Position numbers and translations under genes: made by a program. From JBNJEM01 sp051745935 (GTDB taxonomy: Bacteria > Planctomycetota > Planctomycetia > Pirellulales > Pirellulaceae): DNA of 13,489 nt. A model generated the notes under the pieces. That model did not search any database. It was not told where the DNA came from and saw only the letters and a list, made by a program, of their open reading frames with translations. The stretch covers positions 1 through 13,489 of the forward strand of contig JBNJEM010000144.1 of the NCBI GenBank assembly GCA_051745935.1, given 5' to 3'. Below are positions 6,789 to 13,489 of this stretch, one piece after another (within the stretch, counting starts at the first letter, position 1; every line of letters begins with the position of its first letter).

Positions 6789-7457
6789 TCAGGAGGCCGG
6801 TTTGCCGTACACCTCAACCTCAACGTAGTGATTCATCGAATTCGCCGTGTTCCCCTTGCTGTACAGGCGAACATACCGCCCCTTCACTCCTTTGGCGTCG
6901 ATGCGCAAACCGCGGTAGGTTTCGATATAGGGGCGATCCCTTCCAATTCCCATTCCAGCCTCTGCCTCCGTATCGTTGTTGTAAATCGTCTTTACATTTT
7001 CCTTGAACTCTTTGTCATCGGAGACCTGAACGATCACGGCTCGGTAACCACGTGCCTCGCGAAAATAATGCCACAGGTAAACGGCATAAATATTGGCGGT
7101 CTGCTCCAAATCGATCTGCACCCACTGCTTGCCCGGCATCAGCTCCACGTACGCGTCTTCAGCTCCTTTTTTAACCCCGTCGGTCACGTAGGTGAGCTCG
7201 CCGAGGATCGGATTTTCATCACTCGAGGTTACCTTCTTGTTGAGTGCCAGATTGGTGGTTCCTTCGGGAACCATCAAGGGGGGAAGCTCCCTTGAGGGTA
7301 ACTGCAGTTCGGGAAACAGCATGGCCAAGACGTCGGGCGGCGTGCCCGCCAACACCTCCTCGGGAAGTTCAGTCTTGAGTGCTTCCTTGCCCTCATCAGC
7401 CAGGCAGGGCAATGCCAAAAAGGTCAGTCCCAAACAAAACAATGTCGTGCGAATCAT
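6789..7457 (-). CDS. Secreted discoidin-like (F5/8 type C) domain protein
   Basis: 222 residues. An N-terminal signal peptide, MIRTTLFCLGLTFLALPCLA, is followed by DEGKE; there is no lipobox, so cleavage by signal peptidase I is expected. A short linker rich in Pro and Glu leads to a galactose-binding-like beta-sandwich from about residue 68. Markers are NLALNKKVTSSD, a TDG segment, KQWVQIDLEQTANIYAVYLW, VQVSDDKEF, and the closing GRYVRLYSKGNT plus VEVEVYG. Such domains bind carbohydrate or other surface ligands; no catalytic domain is attached. The protein probably acts in the periplasm or outside. The ATG at 7457 is preferred over the TTG at 7463 because GGGAGG lies 6 nt before the ATG. The GT2 gene ends 103 bp upstream on the same strand, so the two could share a transcript, but this is uncertain. 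Confidence 0.85.
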   Translation of the reverse strand: MIRTTLFCLGLTFLALPCLADEGKEALKTELPEEVLAGTPPDVLAMLFPELQLPSRELPPLMVPEGTTNLALNKKVTSSDENPILGELTYVTDGVKKGAEDAYVELMPGKQWVQIDLEQTANIYAVYLWHYFREARGYRAVIVQVSDDKEFKENVKTIYNNDTEAEAGMGIGRDRPYIETYRGLRIDAKGVKGRYVRLYSKGNTANSMNHYVEVEVYGKPAS

Positions 7458-7463
7458 CCACAA

Positions 7464-7469
7464 CCTCCC
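7464..7469 (-). promoter_or_regulatory. Ribosome binding site of the discoidin-like gene
   Basis: GGGAGG on the minus strand, 6 nt before ATG 7457. It is too close to the TTG at 7463 to serve it, which fixes the start. Confidence 0.7.
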
Positions 7470-7560
7470 TTTCCATAGCGTTCTCGGCGTTCAATCTTAC
7501 GGTAGACGTTTCCCGGTCAGGCATCAAATTCAGGGCGGTAATTCACTGGGCTATGACTAT

Positions 7561-8346
7561 TTACCCCCCCTCGAGCGTCATTCGAGCGACCCGGCGGCGG
7601 ATGCGCCACAGGTCCATCCAGATTCTACAACACTCACGGTGCATCCGGAGTCGGCTGCCTGGCTGGTCCGCCCAACTGATCGGCACCTCAATTACAGAGT
7701 AACCACATCGCTTGGCGAGCACCAGGATTTCCAGGTCAAACAAATAGCCCTTTTCTTGGGAAAGTCTGAACAGCCGTTTGGCGGGGCCCGCTCGCAGCAT
7801 TTTGAAGCCGCATTGCGTATCGCGGACGCGAAGCCCGAGCGAGAGGCGCGCGGCCGACGCAAACGCTCGGCCGATCACCGCGCGATGCCAACTCCGTTTT
7901 CGCTCCACCCTTTTATCGTCAATCAATCGCGACCCGACGGCTATGTCAGCGCCCCCCTGAATGGCTTCGCGAAGGGGAAGCTCCTGGTCGATCGGGGTAG
8001 CGCCGTCGGCGTCGGCATACAGCAACCGCGAGCCGCGAGCCGCCAGGACCCCGGTGCGAACGGCCGCTCCTTTCCCCAGATTCCGTTCGTGGCGGACGGT
8101 CCGGAGTTGAGTCCACGTCATGGACAGCTTACCCAAAATGCTGGTCAGATGATCGGAACTACCATCGTCCACGACAATCACTTCGTAGTTTGCTCGATAG
8201 TGCTGGCCGATATAGTTTCGAATCTCTTCCAGATACGGTGGGAGCCGCTGAGATTCATTGTAAGCTGGAATAATCAGCGACAACGCGGGGGTATCGGCGG
8301 AACCGCCGTCGCTCGTCGCTGGCTGGTTACCCTGGGTACATGGCAT
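7561..8346 (-). CDS. GT2 glycosyltransferase, polyprenyl/dolichyl-phosphate hexose synthase-like
   Basis: This 261-residue family 2 glycosyltransferase most resembles the dolichyl-phosphate beta-glucosyltransferase (Alg5-type) group. That group transfers a hexose from a nucleotide sugar to a polyprenyl phosphate at the cytosolic membrane face. Motifs in order are LIIPAYNES (24-32), VIVVDDGSSD (56-65), ERNLGKGAAVRTG (87-99), the metal-binding YADADGATP (110-118), GSR (138-140), DTQCGFKML (176-184) and GYLFDLEILV followed by IEVPISW (219-225). There is no C-terminal membrane segment, so association with the membrane would be peripheral. The start at 8346 is supported by a GGAAAG about 7 nt upstream. 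The gene is divergent from the Agl23-like gene at 8633. A lipid-linked sugar made here could feed that GT-C protein; this is inference from family roles. Confidence 0.88.
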   Translation of the reverse strand: MPCTQGNQPATSDGGSADTPALSLIIPAYNESQRLPPYLEEIRNYIGQHYRANYEVIVVDDGSSDHLTSILGKLSMTWTQLRTVRHERNLGKGAAVRTGVLAARGSRLLYADADGATPIDQELPLREAIQGGADIAVGSRLIDDKRVERKRSWHRAVIGRAFASAARLSLGLRVRDTQCGFKMLRAGPAKRLFRLSQEKGYLFDLEILVLAKRCGYSVIEVPISWADQPGSRLRMHRECCRIWMDLWRIRRRVARMTLEGG

Positions 8347-8423
8347 GCTGTAACTTTCCGCTCGGAAAACGAAGCCGCTTGTTTGTCAAAAACACGGCTA
8401 TCGATTAGATTCGCTTCTATACC

Positions 8424-8523
8424 GGTCGCGGATGACGTTCTCCGCCGCGAGTCCGACCAACGGGAGGACGGCTTGCGTCGGGCAGCTTTCCAACCGGAAA
8501 AATCCAACCGCCTGAAATATATC
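8424..8523 (+). repeat. Dispersed repeat module B, full copy
   Basis: A 100-bp stretch nearly identical (about four differences) to the minus strand of 13390-13489, and partly to 6688-6743. It contains TCCAACCG twice, six bases apart, and ends with CTGAAATATATC. It lies in the divergent gap between the GT2 and Agl23-like genes. Confidence 0.9.
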
Positions 8524-8530
8524 CCAGAGT

Positions 8531-8576
8531 CTTACAGCCCGTCACAAAACGGGGGTCTTGCTCCCAAAAGTCCTGG
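8531..8576 (+). repeat. Dispersed repeat module C, copy 2
   Basis: Begins CTTACAGCCCGTCACAAAAC and matches 1212-1258 on the minus strand. Here it is joined directly to module B, 7 bp apart, so C substitutes for the A module found after B at the right end of the window. It ends 56 bp before the GTG start of the Agl23-like gene and so may be in its leader. Confidence 0.7.
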
Positions 8577-8632
8577 GGGGAAGGGAAACCCGCGTGATTT
8601 TGTGATGGCTTCGTGGAAAAGAGTGTCGACCC

Positions 8633-10315
8633 GTGAAACGCGTTCATTCTTGTGTCCTTTTATTGTTGATCATCGCGTGCGTGGCGGCGGCGTTTCGACT
8701 GCCGCGACTCGGCATTCGGCCGATGCACGCGGATGAGTCCGTTCAGGCGGCGCGGTTTCGGGACCTGTGGCAACAGGGGCAATACACTTACGACCCAGAC
8801 GAATATCACGGTCCCACCTTGATGTATGCCACATTGCCGGTCGTGGCCCTGAGCGGCGCGTCCGAGTTCGAGGAGACGACAGCGGCCATGTATCGGCTGG
8901 TTCCAGTCATTTTTGGTATTGGCCTGGTCGCGTTAGTCTTCTTATTTGCTGGTACGTTGGGGACCACGGCCGTTGGGGTGGCCGCGTTGCTTGCGGCTAT
9001 TTCACCCGCCATGGTCTTTTACAGTCGCTATTATATTCACGAGACCTTGCTGGTGTTTTTCACGGTGGCGGCCTTGGCGTGCGGCTGGCGGTATCATGTG
9101 AGTCGAAGGTTACCGTGGTGTCTCCTGGCAGGCGGCTTCGTGGGGCTCATGCAAGCGACGAAAGAAACGGCGGCGATTTCCTATCTCGCGGCCGGGCTTG
9201 CGAGTTGCATCGTCTGGACGAGTGGTCGCGCTAAAACGCCCGAAAACACGCCACGCGGGCCCTGGCCTTGGCAACACCTGGCGGCGGGTACGGCGGTTGC
9301 CATTTTCGTTGCCGTGGTTTTTCTGTCATCTTTTTTTTCCAATTGGCGAGGGCCCGTGGACGGCGTACTTACGTATGTTTCCTGGTTAAACCGTGCCGGT
9401 GGCGATTCCTCACATATTTACCCATGGTCATTCCACCTGCGGCGACTTATTTGGTGGCAAGTGGATCAAGGTCCCGTCTGGTCGGAAGGCTTGATCCTGG
9501 TCCTGGCGGTCCTCGGCTTGGGACATGCCGCCACGGCCAAACGGAGCACCCGCGGAAACGACCATGCCACGTTAGTCCGTTGGCTGGCCAGTTACACCAT
9601 CGCAATCACCGCAATATACTGCCTGATCCCGTACAAGACCCCGTGGTGCCTGCTTCAGTTCCTGATCGGCATCGTCCTGCTGGCCGGGATCGGCGCCGCG
9701 GCCCTGCTCCAATGGTTCCGTTCCCCGTGTACGGGAGGCTTACCGGAACCAGCTCGCCGCGAGGTTAATGGCGAGCAACCGCGACGTACCACGGCCGCGT
9801 GGTCCGCATCGAAGCCGATCCGTCACCTGCGTATCGGATTCCACGGGGTCCCGTACATTGTAGCAGCTCTCCTTCTGGTGGGAGCCGGACATCTTGCTTG
9901 GCAAGCGTATCGAGCTAGTTTTTCGGTTCCCGCTGATCAGAACAACCCATACGTCTTCGCTCAGACGTCCCCCGACATACGTCAGCTGACCGAACACCTG
10001 CAAGGCTTGGCGAAGACGAGTCCAAAACGTTGGGACCTACCGGTAAAGGTTATCTGGACGGACGCCTACTATTGGCCGCTTCCTTGGTACCTGCGGCGAT
10101 TTGAACACGTGGAACTCTGGCGGACGATGCCCGCCGATCCAAAATCGCCCCTGCTCATTGCCGCCGCCCCCTATGATCGGGAACTGACACGACAGTTAGG
10201 CACCGATTACATCATGACGGGCTATTATGAACTTCGCCCCCGGGTCCTGATGCAACTGTGGGTCGAATTTGATTTGTGGGAAGCTTACCTGAGGCGGATC
10301 GGGCGCATTGAGTGA
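8633..10315 (+). CDS. Agl23/TIGR03663-like multi-pass membrane GT-C protein
   Basis: 560 residues with a first membrane helix (about 8-22) followed by PMHADESVQAARFRDLW (30-46) and the signature YDPDEYHGPTLMY (53-65). The acidic pair D34-E35 in the first external loop is the usual catalytic site of GT-C enzymes. More helices follow: about 88-108; 112-134, ending in SPAMVFYSRYYIHE; then LLVFFTVAALACG; and others up to about 425. A soluble C-terminal domain of roughly 130 residues completes it. The signature fits the TIGR03663 family ('flippase activity-associated protein Agl23'), related to mannosyltransferases that use polyprenyl-phosphate sugars. Its exact acceptor is unknown. The start is GTG 8633 with AAGAG 9 nt upstream; a later ATG (residue 31) would remove the first helix, so GTG is preferred. 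A mobile element lies 60 bp after the stop. Confidence 0.85.
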   Translation: MKRVHSCVLLLLIIACVAAAFRLPRLGIRPMHADESVQAARFRDLWQQGQYTYDPDEYHGPTLMYATLPVVALSGASEFEETTAAMYRLVPVIFGIGLVALVFLFAGTLGTTAVGVAALLAAISPAMVFYSRYYIHETLLVFFTVAALACGWRYHVSRRLPWCLLAGGFVGLMQATKETAAISYLAAGLASCIVWTSGRAKTPENTPRGPWPWQHLAAGTAVAIFVAVVFLSSFFSNWRGPVDGVLTYVSWLNRAGGDSSHIYPWSFHLRRLIWWQVDQGPVWSEGLILVLAVLGLGHAATAKRSTRGNDHATLVRWLASYTIAITAIYCLIPYKTPWCLLQFLIGIVLLAGIGAAALLQWFRSPCTGGLPEPARREVNGEQPRRTTAAWSASKPIRHLRIGFHGVPYIVAALLLVGAGHLAWQAYRASFSVPADQNNPYVFAQTSPDIRQLTEHLQGLAKTSPKRWDLPVKVIWTDAYYWPLPWYLRRFEHVELWRTMPADPKSPLLIAAAPYDRELTRQLGTDYIMTGYYELRPRVLMQLWVEFDLWEAYLRRIGRIE

Positions 10316-10375
10316 ATGGACAGCGGCACTTTGATCGGACCGATGAGCGTTAGACGTTGCGATGAAGAAGATGGT

Positions 10376-10622
10376 AACCATTCACGGGCAATAGACCGAT
10401 ATCCGCGGAGGTTCGCACTTCGGTTGCACACCTTGAAAAAGGGCTTTGCCGGATGCAAATGCCACGGGCTTGTCCCGTGGTCCGTTACGTTCCACGCTAC
10501 CGACGGCCAGGAGTAGTGTTTCTGACAGTTTGTAGCGGCGAACGTGAACCACCACGGGACAAGCCCGTGGCATCCATGCGAGCTCCTGTGTCCAGGCCGT
10601 GTAGTGCCACCCGTGAACGGCT
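10376..10622 (+). mobile_element. MITE/REP-like palindromic element, copy 2 (247 bp)
   Basis: The same element as 2854-3073, in the opposite orientation. Ends: AACCATTCACGGG (10376-10388) and CCCGTGAACGGCT (10610-10622), which are inverted repeats at 11 of 13 positions. It is about 27 bp longer than copy 1, mainly through an extra segment between the two hairpins near 10505-10531. Short frames through it are artefacts and there is no transposase. It sits 60 bp downstream of the Agl23-like gene in the same orientation as that gene. Confidence 0.7.
10459..10573. repeat. Mirror-image hairpin pair of the mobile element, copy 2
   Basis: The 23-bp arms 10459-10481 and 10551-10573 are perfect reverse complements with 69 bp between them. 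Each arm is itself a 7-bp stem with a 5-nt loop: CCACGGG-CTTGT-CCCGTGG and CCACGGG-ACAAG-CCCGTGG. The arrangement is that of a BIME made of two REP-type hairpins facing opposite ways. Confidence 0.9.
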
Positions 10623-10902
10623 ACAGAAGATGAAGGCGCGGAAGATTAACCGTACGCCATCGTAATCATGGGCGTGGAGAGAAGATAGGTAACACGTTAG
10701 CCGTCTGAAGTAGAATCCTAGCTTCGTGATCGCAAATCCCTTATGACGTACCCCGTTTAACCGCAAGGCCAGAGCCCGCTCGCCCACGCGTTGGACCGGC
10801 AAGGATCATGACGGCGGCCTGCGCGCTCTACAAGGTCGGCTTCTAATTCCCACCGGCTGGAATAACCTTACTTCAGTTCCCTAAGAAGTCACGAGAACAG
10901 GA
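10623..10902. other. Gap between convergent genes, no gene seen
   Basis: Follows the mobile element up to the stop of the HzsA-related gene; together with 10316-10622 it makes a 587-bp region without genes. It includes 10690-10710, which resembles 4301-4321 at 19 of 21 bases. A minus-strand frame of 101 codons overlaps the element and has no recognisable domain. No clear intrinsic terminator was found. Confidence 0.4.
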
Positions 10903-13029
10903 TCAACGCGACGACTGGGTTTTTCCGTTCCCCGACGCCCGGTACCAGAACGATTGCCAATAGGCTTCGTCGGTTGCGTAGGGGTCGAACTGTTCGCTCG
11001 TGGGATCGAAGTCCGGGGACAGAATTCCGTACCGCTGCATTTCGCGAATATACAAAGGGCTTGGTGTCGTTGGCGTACCGCCGTCCATCACGGCGTAAGT
11101 CCCGTTGGCGGCGGCACCTGAATCGAGCCACAGGCGAATGAGCGTGGCTTCCTCCTCGGAGACGACCACGTCATGATGGCTACCATCGATCCGCGTCATC
11201 AGCTTACTGGCGGAACTGCCCATGCTCCGGGGTGGCCGATTCCCGTGCGCGTTGCGACCGTCGGCCACCTCGCCCAGCCGGCGCACGAGGGCCACATAGG
11301 ACGAAAACACGCGCCCGCGGCCGTGCGAGGGCATGCCAGCTCCGGCTTCCAGCGATAAATCACCCTCGCGCTGCCGAGCATTGTGGCACCGGACGCAGTG
11401 TTTCTCGAGGATCGGTTGCACGTGGCGGCGAAAGTCGACGATCTCCGGCATCCCCGCGATGGGTTCAATGGGGCTCGGCTGGCGCCGCAGAGCCGTCAGG
11501 GCCGCGCGACCTGGGTTGGCGGGCGCGCTCATCCTGGGCTCGTGACAGCCCACGCAACCCGTTGTTTCGCCCGGTTGCACGGTCACGAAGCTCTGCATCT
11601 TCTTGACCGCCAGATCGTGCTTGTCCAAGGCAACGAAGAACAAGCTCCGCATGGCCGGTACCTCGAAGTAGGCGGAACCGTCGGGTTCGATTGGCACGGT
11701 CCCCAGAATGCGATGTATGGAGAACGTGCCCCAGAGGCTGATGCCGTCGAACCCGGGGCTGTTGTGGAAAGGCCCCGGCAATTGCTCCAGCACCAGCAGC
11801 TTCTTGATCTCACCCTGCTCCACGCCTTCCATGTTGCGGCCGTGAGTCGCATCGGCCAACACCAGTCGCCCGGTGGATTCCGACGGGTCCGTTCGCGCGG
11901 CGAAGTGTTCTTCACGCCGCCGGGTGCGGAGCGGGACTGGCTCGTGCAACATCATCTCCGGCGAATCCGTGGACAGCCGGTGCAACAGACGCAGGTTTCC
12001 CTGACTGTCCATCAGATGGAGTTCATTGCCGCGAGCCACCAGGAACTGGTCGTTGGCGACGGGGAATGGATCTCGCCAATCTCCAGCGGGGTGAATGCGC
12101 CGGGCCGAAGGCTCATGGTCGGGGCCCCGCCGCGGATCGATGACCGTTACGAAGCCCATGTGCTCGCGCCGTCCGTGGCCCGGCGAGAAGATAGCCACTA
12201 CCCGGCGCGTGCCGGGAATCGGCTGCGCGTCGAGCATGGCCACCGCCCCGGGCACGTTACCGTACCGTACCTCTTCGCCCACCTCCTGGGTCACGTTGTG
12301 GAACATGCCAGTCGGGTGCATGTTACCGAAAAACGCCATCTGGCCGGTCCCGTCCGCATTGACCGTCCACAGGTGATGGTAGCAGAGCTGGCTGCGCTCG
12401 ACGTACTCCCAGCGCGTGTACAACAGCCGCCCGTCGGGCAACACGGCGGGCGTGTTCTCGGTGACCGCATTGCTGCTGAGCATCCGGATGTTCCCGCCGT
12501 CCGCGTCGCATCGATACAGGATGGCCACGGGCACTTTCCAACACAGAACCCAGCGATTGCAGCGAGACGAGCAGAAGACGATGGATCCATCGGGCAGGTA
12601 AGTCGGTTCGATATCGTCGAATGGTCCATCAGTCAACTGGCGGAGTCCGGTACCATCCGCGTTGATCTCGTATAGATGATAATGCTCGCTGCCACCTTTA
12701 CGGTAAGAAAACAGTATCTTGCGGCCGTCGTAGTGGACCCGCGGATCGCGAACCCCGCCGGTCGGATCGCGCAACAGGGTGGTCACTTCCCCGGTGCGCG
12801 GATTCAACCTGCGCAGCGAACCGCCCCCTTGCGAATAGACCTTTTCTTTTGGGTTGAAGCAGTAGTAGCCGAAATTGGCATAGTAATGCCCGTCGGGCCC
12901 GAACGGTCGCGTGGCAAAGACCACGTCCGGTAAATCGATTTCGGTGCCGGCCGCCAACGGAAGCGCGGCCCAGACCGACGTGGAAACAAGCGTGGCGGCG
13001 ACGATACACAGACGCGGTAAGTTGGACAT
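10903..13029 (-). CDS. HzsA-related beta-propeller protein with two c-type heme motifs
   Basis: 708 residues. A signal peptide covers about 1-27. It is followed by TolB/PD40-type propeller repeats, for example NADGTGLRQLTDGPFDDIEP and LPDGSIVFCSSR, then NADGTGQMAFFGNMHP. A middle domain around 420-530 (FHNSPGFDGISLWGTFSI, EPDGSAYFEVPAMRSLFFVAL) ends with the first heme site, CVGCH 492-496. The C-terminal domain has VDFRRHVQPILEKHCVRCHN, heme site 545-549, a planctomycete cytochrome-like pattern. This order (propeller, middle domain with heme, second heme domain) is that of hydrazine synthase alpha subunit and its many relatives outside anammox bacteria. No beta/gamma subunit genes lie nearby, so hydrazine synthesis is not implied; an exported redox or electron-transfer role is likely. 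The C-terminal tail after about 640 is unassigned. The start ATG 13029 has only a weak GAGG site but gives a proper signal peptide. Confidence 0.85.
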   Translation of the reverse strand: MSNLPRLCIVAATLVSTSVWAALPLAAGTEIDLPDVVFATRPFGPDGHYYANFGYYCFNPKEKVYSQGGGSLRRLNPRTGEVTTLLRDPTGGVRDPRVHYDGRKILFSYRKGGSEHYHLYEINADGTGLRQLTDGPFDDIEPTYLPDGSIVFCSSRCNRWVLCWKVPVAILYRCDADGGNIRMLSSNAVTENTPAVLPDGRLLYTRWEYVERSQLCYHHLWTVNADGTGQMAFFGNMHPTGMFHNVTQEVGEEVRYGNVPGAVAMLDAQPIPGTRRVVAIFSPGHGRREHMGFVTVIDPRRGPDHEPSARRIHPAGDWRDPFPVANDQFLVARGNELHLMDSQGNLRLLHRLSTDSPEMMLHEPVPLRTRRREEHFAARTDPSESTGRLVLADATHGRNMEGVEQGEIKKLLVLEQLPGPFHNSPGFDGISLWGTFSIHRILGTVPIEPDGSAYFEVPAMRSLFFVALDKHDLAVKKMQSFVTVQPGETTGCVGCHEPRMSAPANPGRAALTALRRQPSPIEPIAGMPEIVDFRRHVQPILEKHCVRCHNARQREGDLSLEAGAGMPSHGRGRVFSSYVALVRRLGEVADGRNAHGNRPPRSMGSSASKLMTRIDGSHHDVVVSEEEATLIRLWLDSGAAANGTYAVMDGGTPTTPSPLYIREMQRYGILSPDFDPTSEQFDPYATDEAYWQSFWYRASGNGKTQSSR

Positions 13030-13084
13030 GCTGGCGTGGAAACCTCGACAAGGCAGGTAATGTTACCGGCGGGACTTGCCAATC

Positions 13085-13114
13085 ATCCTAGCCCATCCGC
13101 ACAACGACCGTCAA
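13085..13114 (-). promoter_or_regulatory. Possible sigma70-type promoter of the HzsA-related gene
   Basis: On the minus strand TTGACG (13109-13114) is followed after 18 bp by TAGGAT (13085-13090). Transcription would begin about 50 nt before the ATG at 13029. The -35 box matches 5 of 6 and the -10 box 4 of 6 bases of the E. coli consensus; planctomycete promoters are poorly defined. Confidence 0.35.
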
Positions 13115-13261
13115 GTTTGCTTCGGGATCACCTCTGGAGTAACGGTCGGCACATGATGGAAAATGACCACGAAAAACGTGTGACGCGCTGAGCGCGGAAT
13201 GATCAGCGTGTCCGGGACAGGGTTGCGCTTTTCGCACTCGTTCACGAGGCCACCCCGAGCC

Positions 13262-13392
13262 TGGGCTGATGACAAAGCCGAAAATCGGACAAAATAGAAC
13301 AAGTGGGTTGTCCCGAGTTTGTCGCGCGTGCTTGATTGAAGAGGGGAAGATTTCGCGACCAGGGCACGACGATGATCGCTGGTGCTTTAGAT
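13262..13392 (-). repeat. Dispersed repeat module A, copy 2
   Basis: Reverse complement of 6530-6660 at about 89% with no gaps. On the minus strand it directly follows module B (13390-13489), sharing the junction bases ATC. Confidence 0.85.
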
Positions 13393-13489
13393 ATATTTCA
13401 GGCGGTTGGATTTTTCCGGTTGGAAAGCGGCCCGACGCAAGCCGTCCTCCCGTTGGTCGGACTCGCGGCGGAGAAAGTCATCCGTGACC
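13390..13489 (-). repeat. Dispersed repeat module B, copy reaching the window edge
   Basis: 100 bp nearly identical to 8424-8523 on the opposite strand. It may continue beyond the window. With module A it forms a B-A unit pointing toward the HzsA-related gene. Confidence 0.9.

Larger units (their letters stand above)
13030..13489. other. 460-bp region upstream of the HzsA-related gene
   Basis: It holds the possible promoter (13085-13114), a short stem CGCGCT/AGCGCG at 13184-13196, and then the repeat modules A and B to the window edge. No gene was seen; short frames through the repeats are artefacts. Confidence 0.5.

Noticed and set aside
8384..8389. Perfect TTGACA upstream of the GT2 gene (minus strand)
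   Set aside because: No acceptable -10 box occurs 16-18 bp downstream, so it is not called as a promoter.
7192..8736. Plus-strand open frame of 514 codons
   Set aside because: It runs antisense through the discoidin-like and GT2 genes and the B/C repeats. The minus strand carries clear domain motifs, and this frame has none.
10459..10573. Repeated hairpins as a possible CRISPR array
   Set aside because: There are only two units, in inverted rather than direct orientation, without regular spacers or cas genes.
11383..12675. Plus-strand open frame of 430 codons
   Set aside because: It is the antisense shadow of the HzsA-related gene, a common effect in GC-rich coding DNA, with no recognisable domain.

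Overview
The window most likely comes from a planctomycete chromosome, probably of the Pirellulales type and perhaps a metagenome contig. The evidence is the gene content. There is a Tat-exported Gfo/Idh/MocA oxidoreductase and a second one without a signal. There is also a beta-propeller protein with two CxxCH heme motifs that resembles the hydrazine synthase alpha subunit, an Agl23/TIGR03663-type membrane protein, a PQQ-type propeller end, and a remnant of a planctomycete-style endonuclease/exonuclease/phosphatase. Genes are widely spaced, GC content looks moderately high, and intergenic regions are full of dispersed repeats. No tRNA, rRNA, CRISPR array or intact transposase gene was seen.

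Layout: 1-121 is the 3' end of a PQQ-like beta-propeller gene (+). 126-539 (-) is a 5'-truncated endonuclease/exonuclease/phosphatase pseudogene whose catalytic GDFN motif reads GNFN. 568-1140 (+) is a small nitroreductase. Five genes then lie on the minus strand, in genomic order: a Tat-signal Gfo/Idh/MocA protein (1321-2592), a cytosolic Gfo/Idh/MocA protein (3050-4258), an M20 metallohydrolase (4545-6266), a secreted discoidin-like domain protein (6789-7457) and a GT2 glycosyltransferase (7561-8346). Divergent from the GT2 is an Agl23-like multi-pass membrane protein (8633-10315, +). The last gene is the HzsA-related protein (10903-13029, -). Gaps between the minus-strand genes are about 100 to 520 bp, so most are probably separate transcription units.

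The most unusual feature is the intergenic DNA. Two inverted copies of a 220-247 bp MITE/REP-like element (2854-3073 and 10376-10622) have 13-bp imperfect terminal inverted repeats and two internal hairpins that are mirror images of each other. One copy supplies the last seven codons and stop of the oxidoreductase at 3050-4258. A second repeat family is built from three modules, here called A, B and C, joined in different orders at 1212-1258, 6530-6743, 8424-8576 and 13262-13489.

Functionally, the GT2 (polyprenyl-phosphate hexose synthase-like) and the Agl23-like GT-C protein could act together in envelope glycan assembly. The oxidoreductases suggest sugar metabolism, the M20 protein cleaves a peptide or amide bond, and the discoidin-domain and HzsA-like proteins are exported. 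These functional links are inferred from gene families. No operon-level system is demonstrated.
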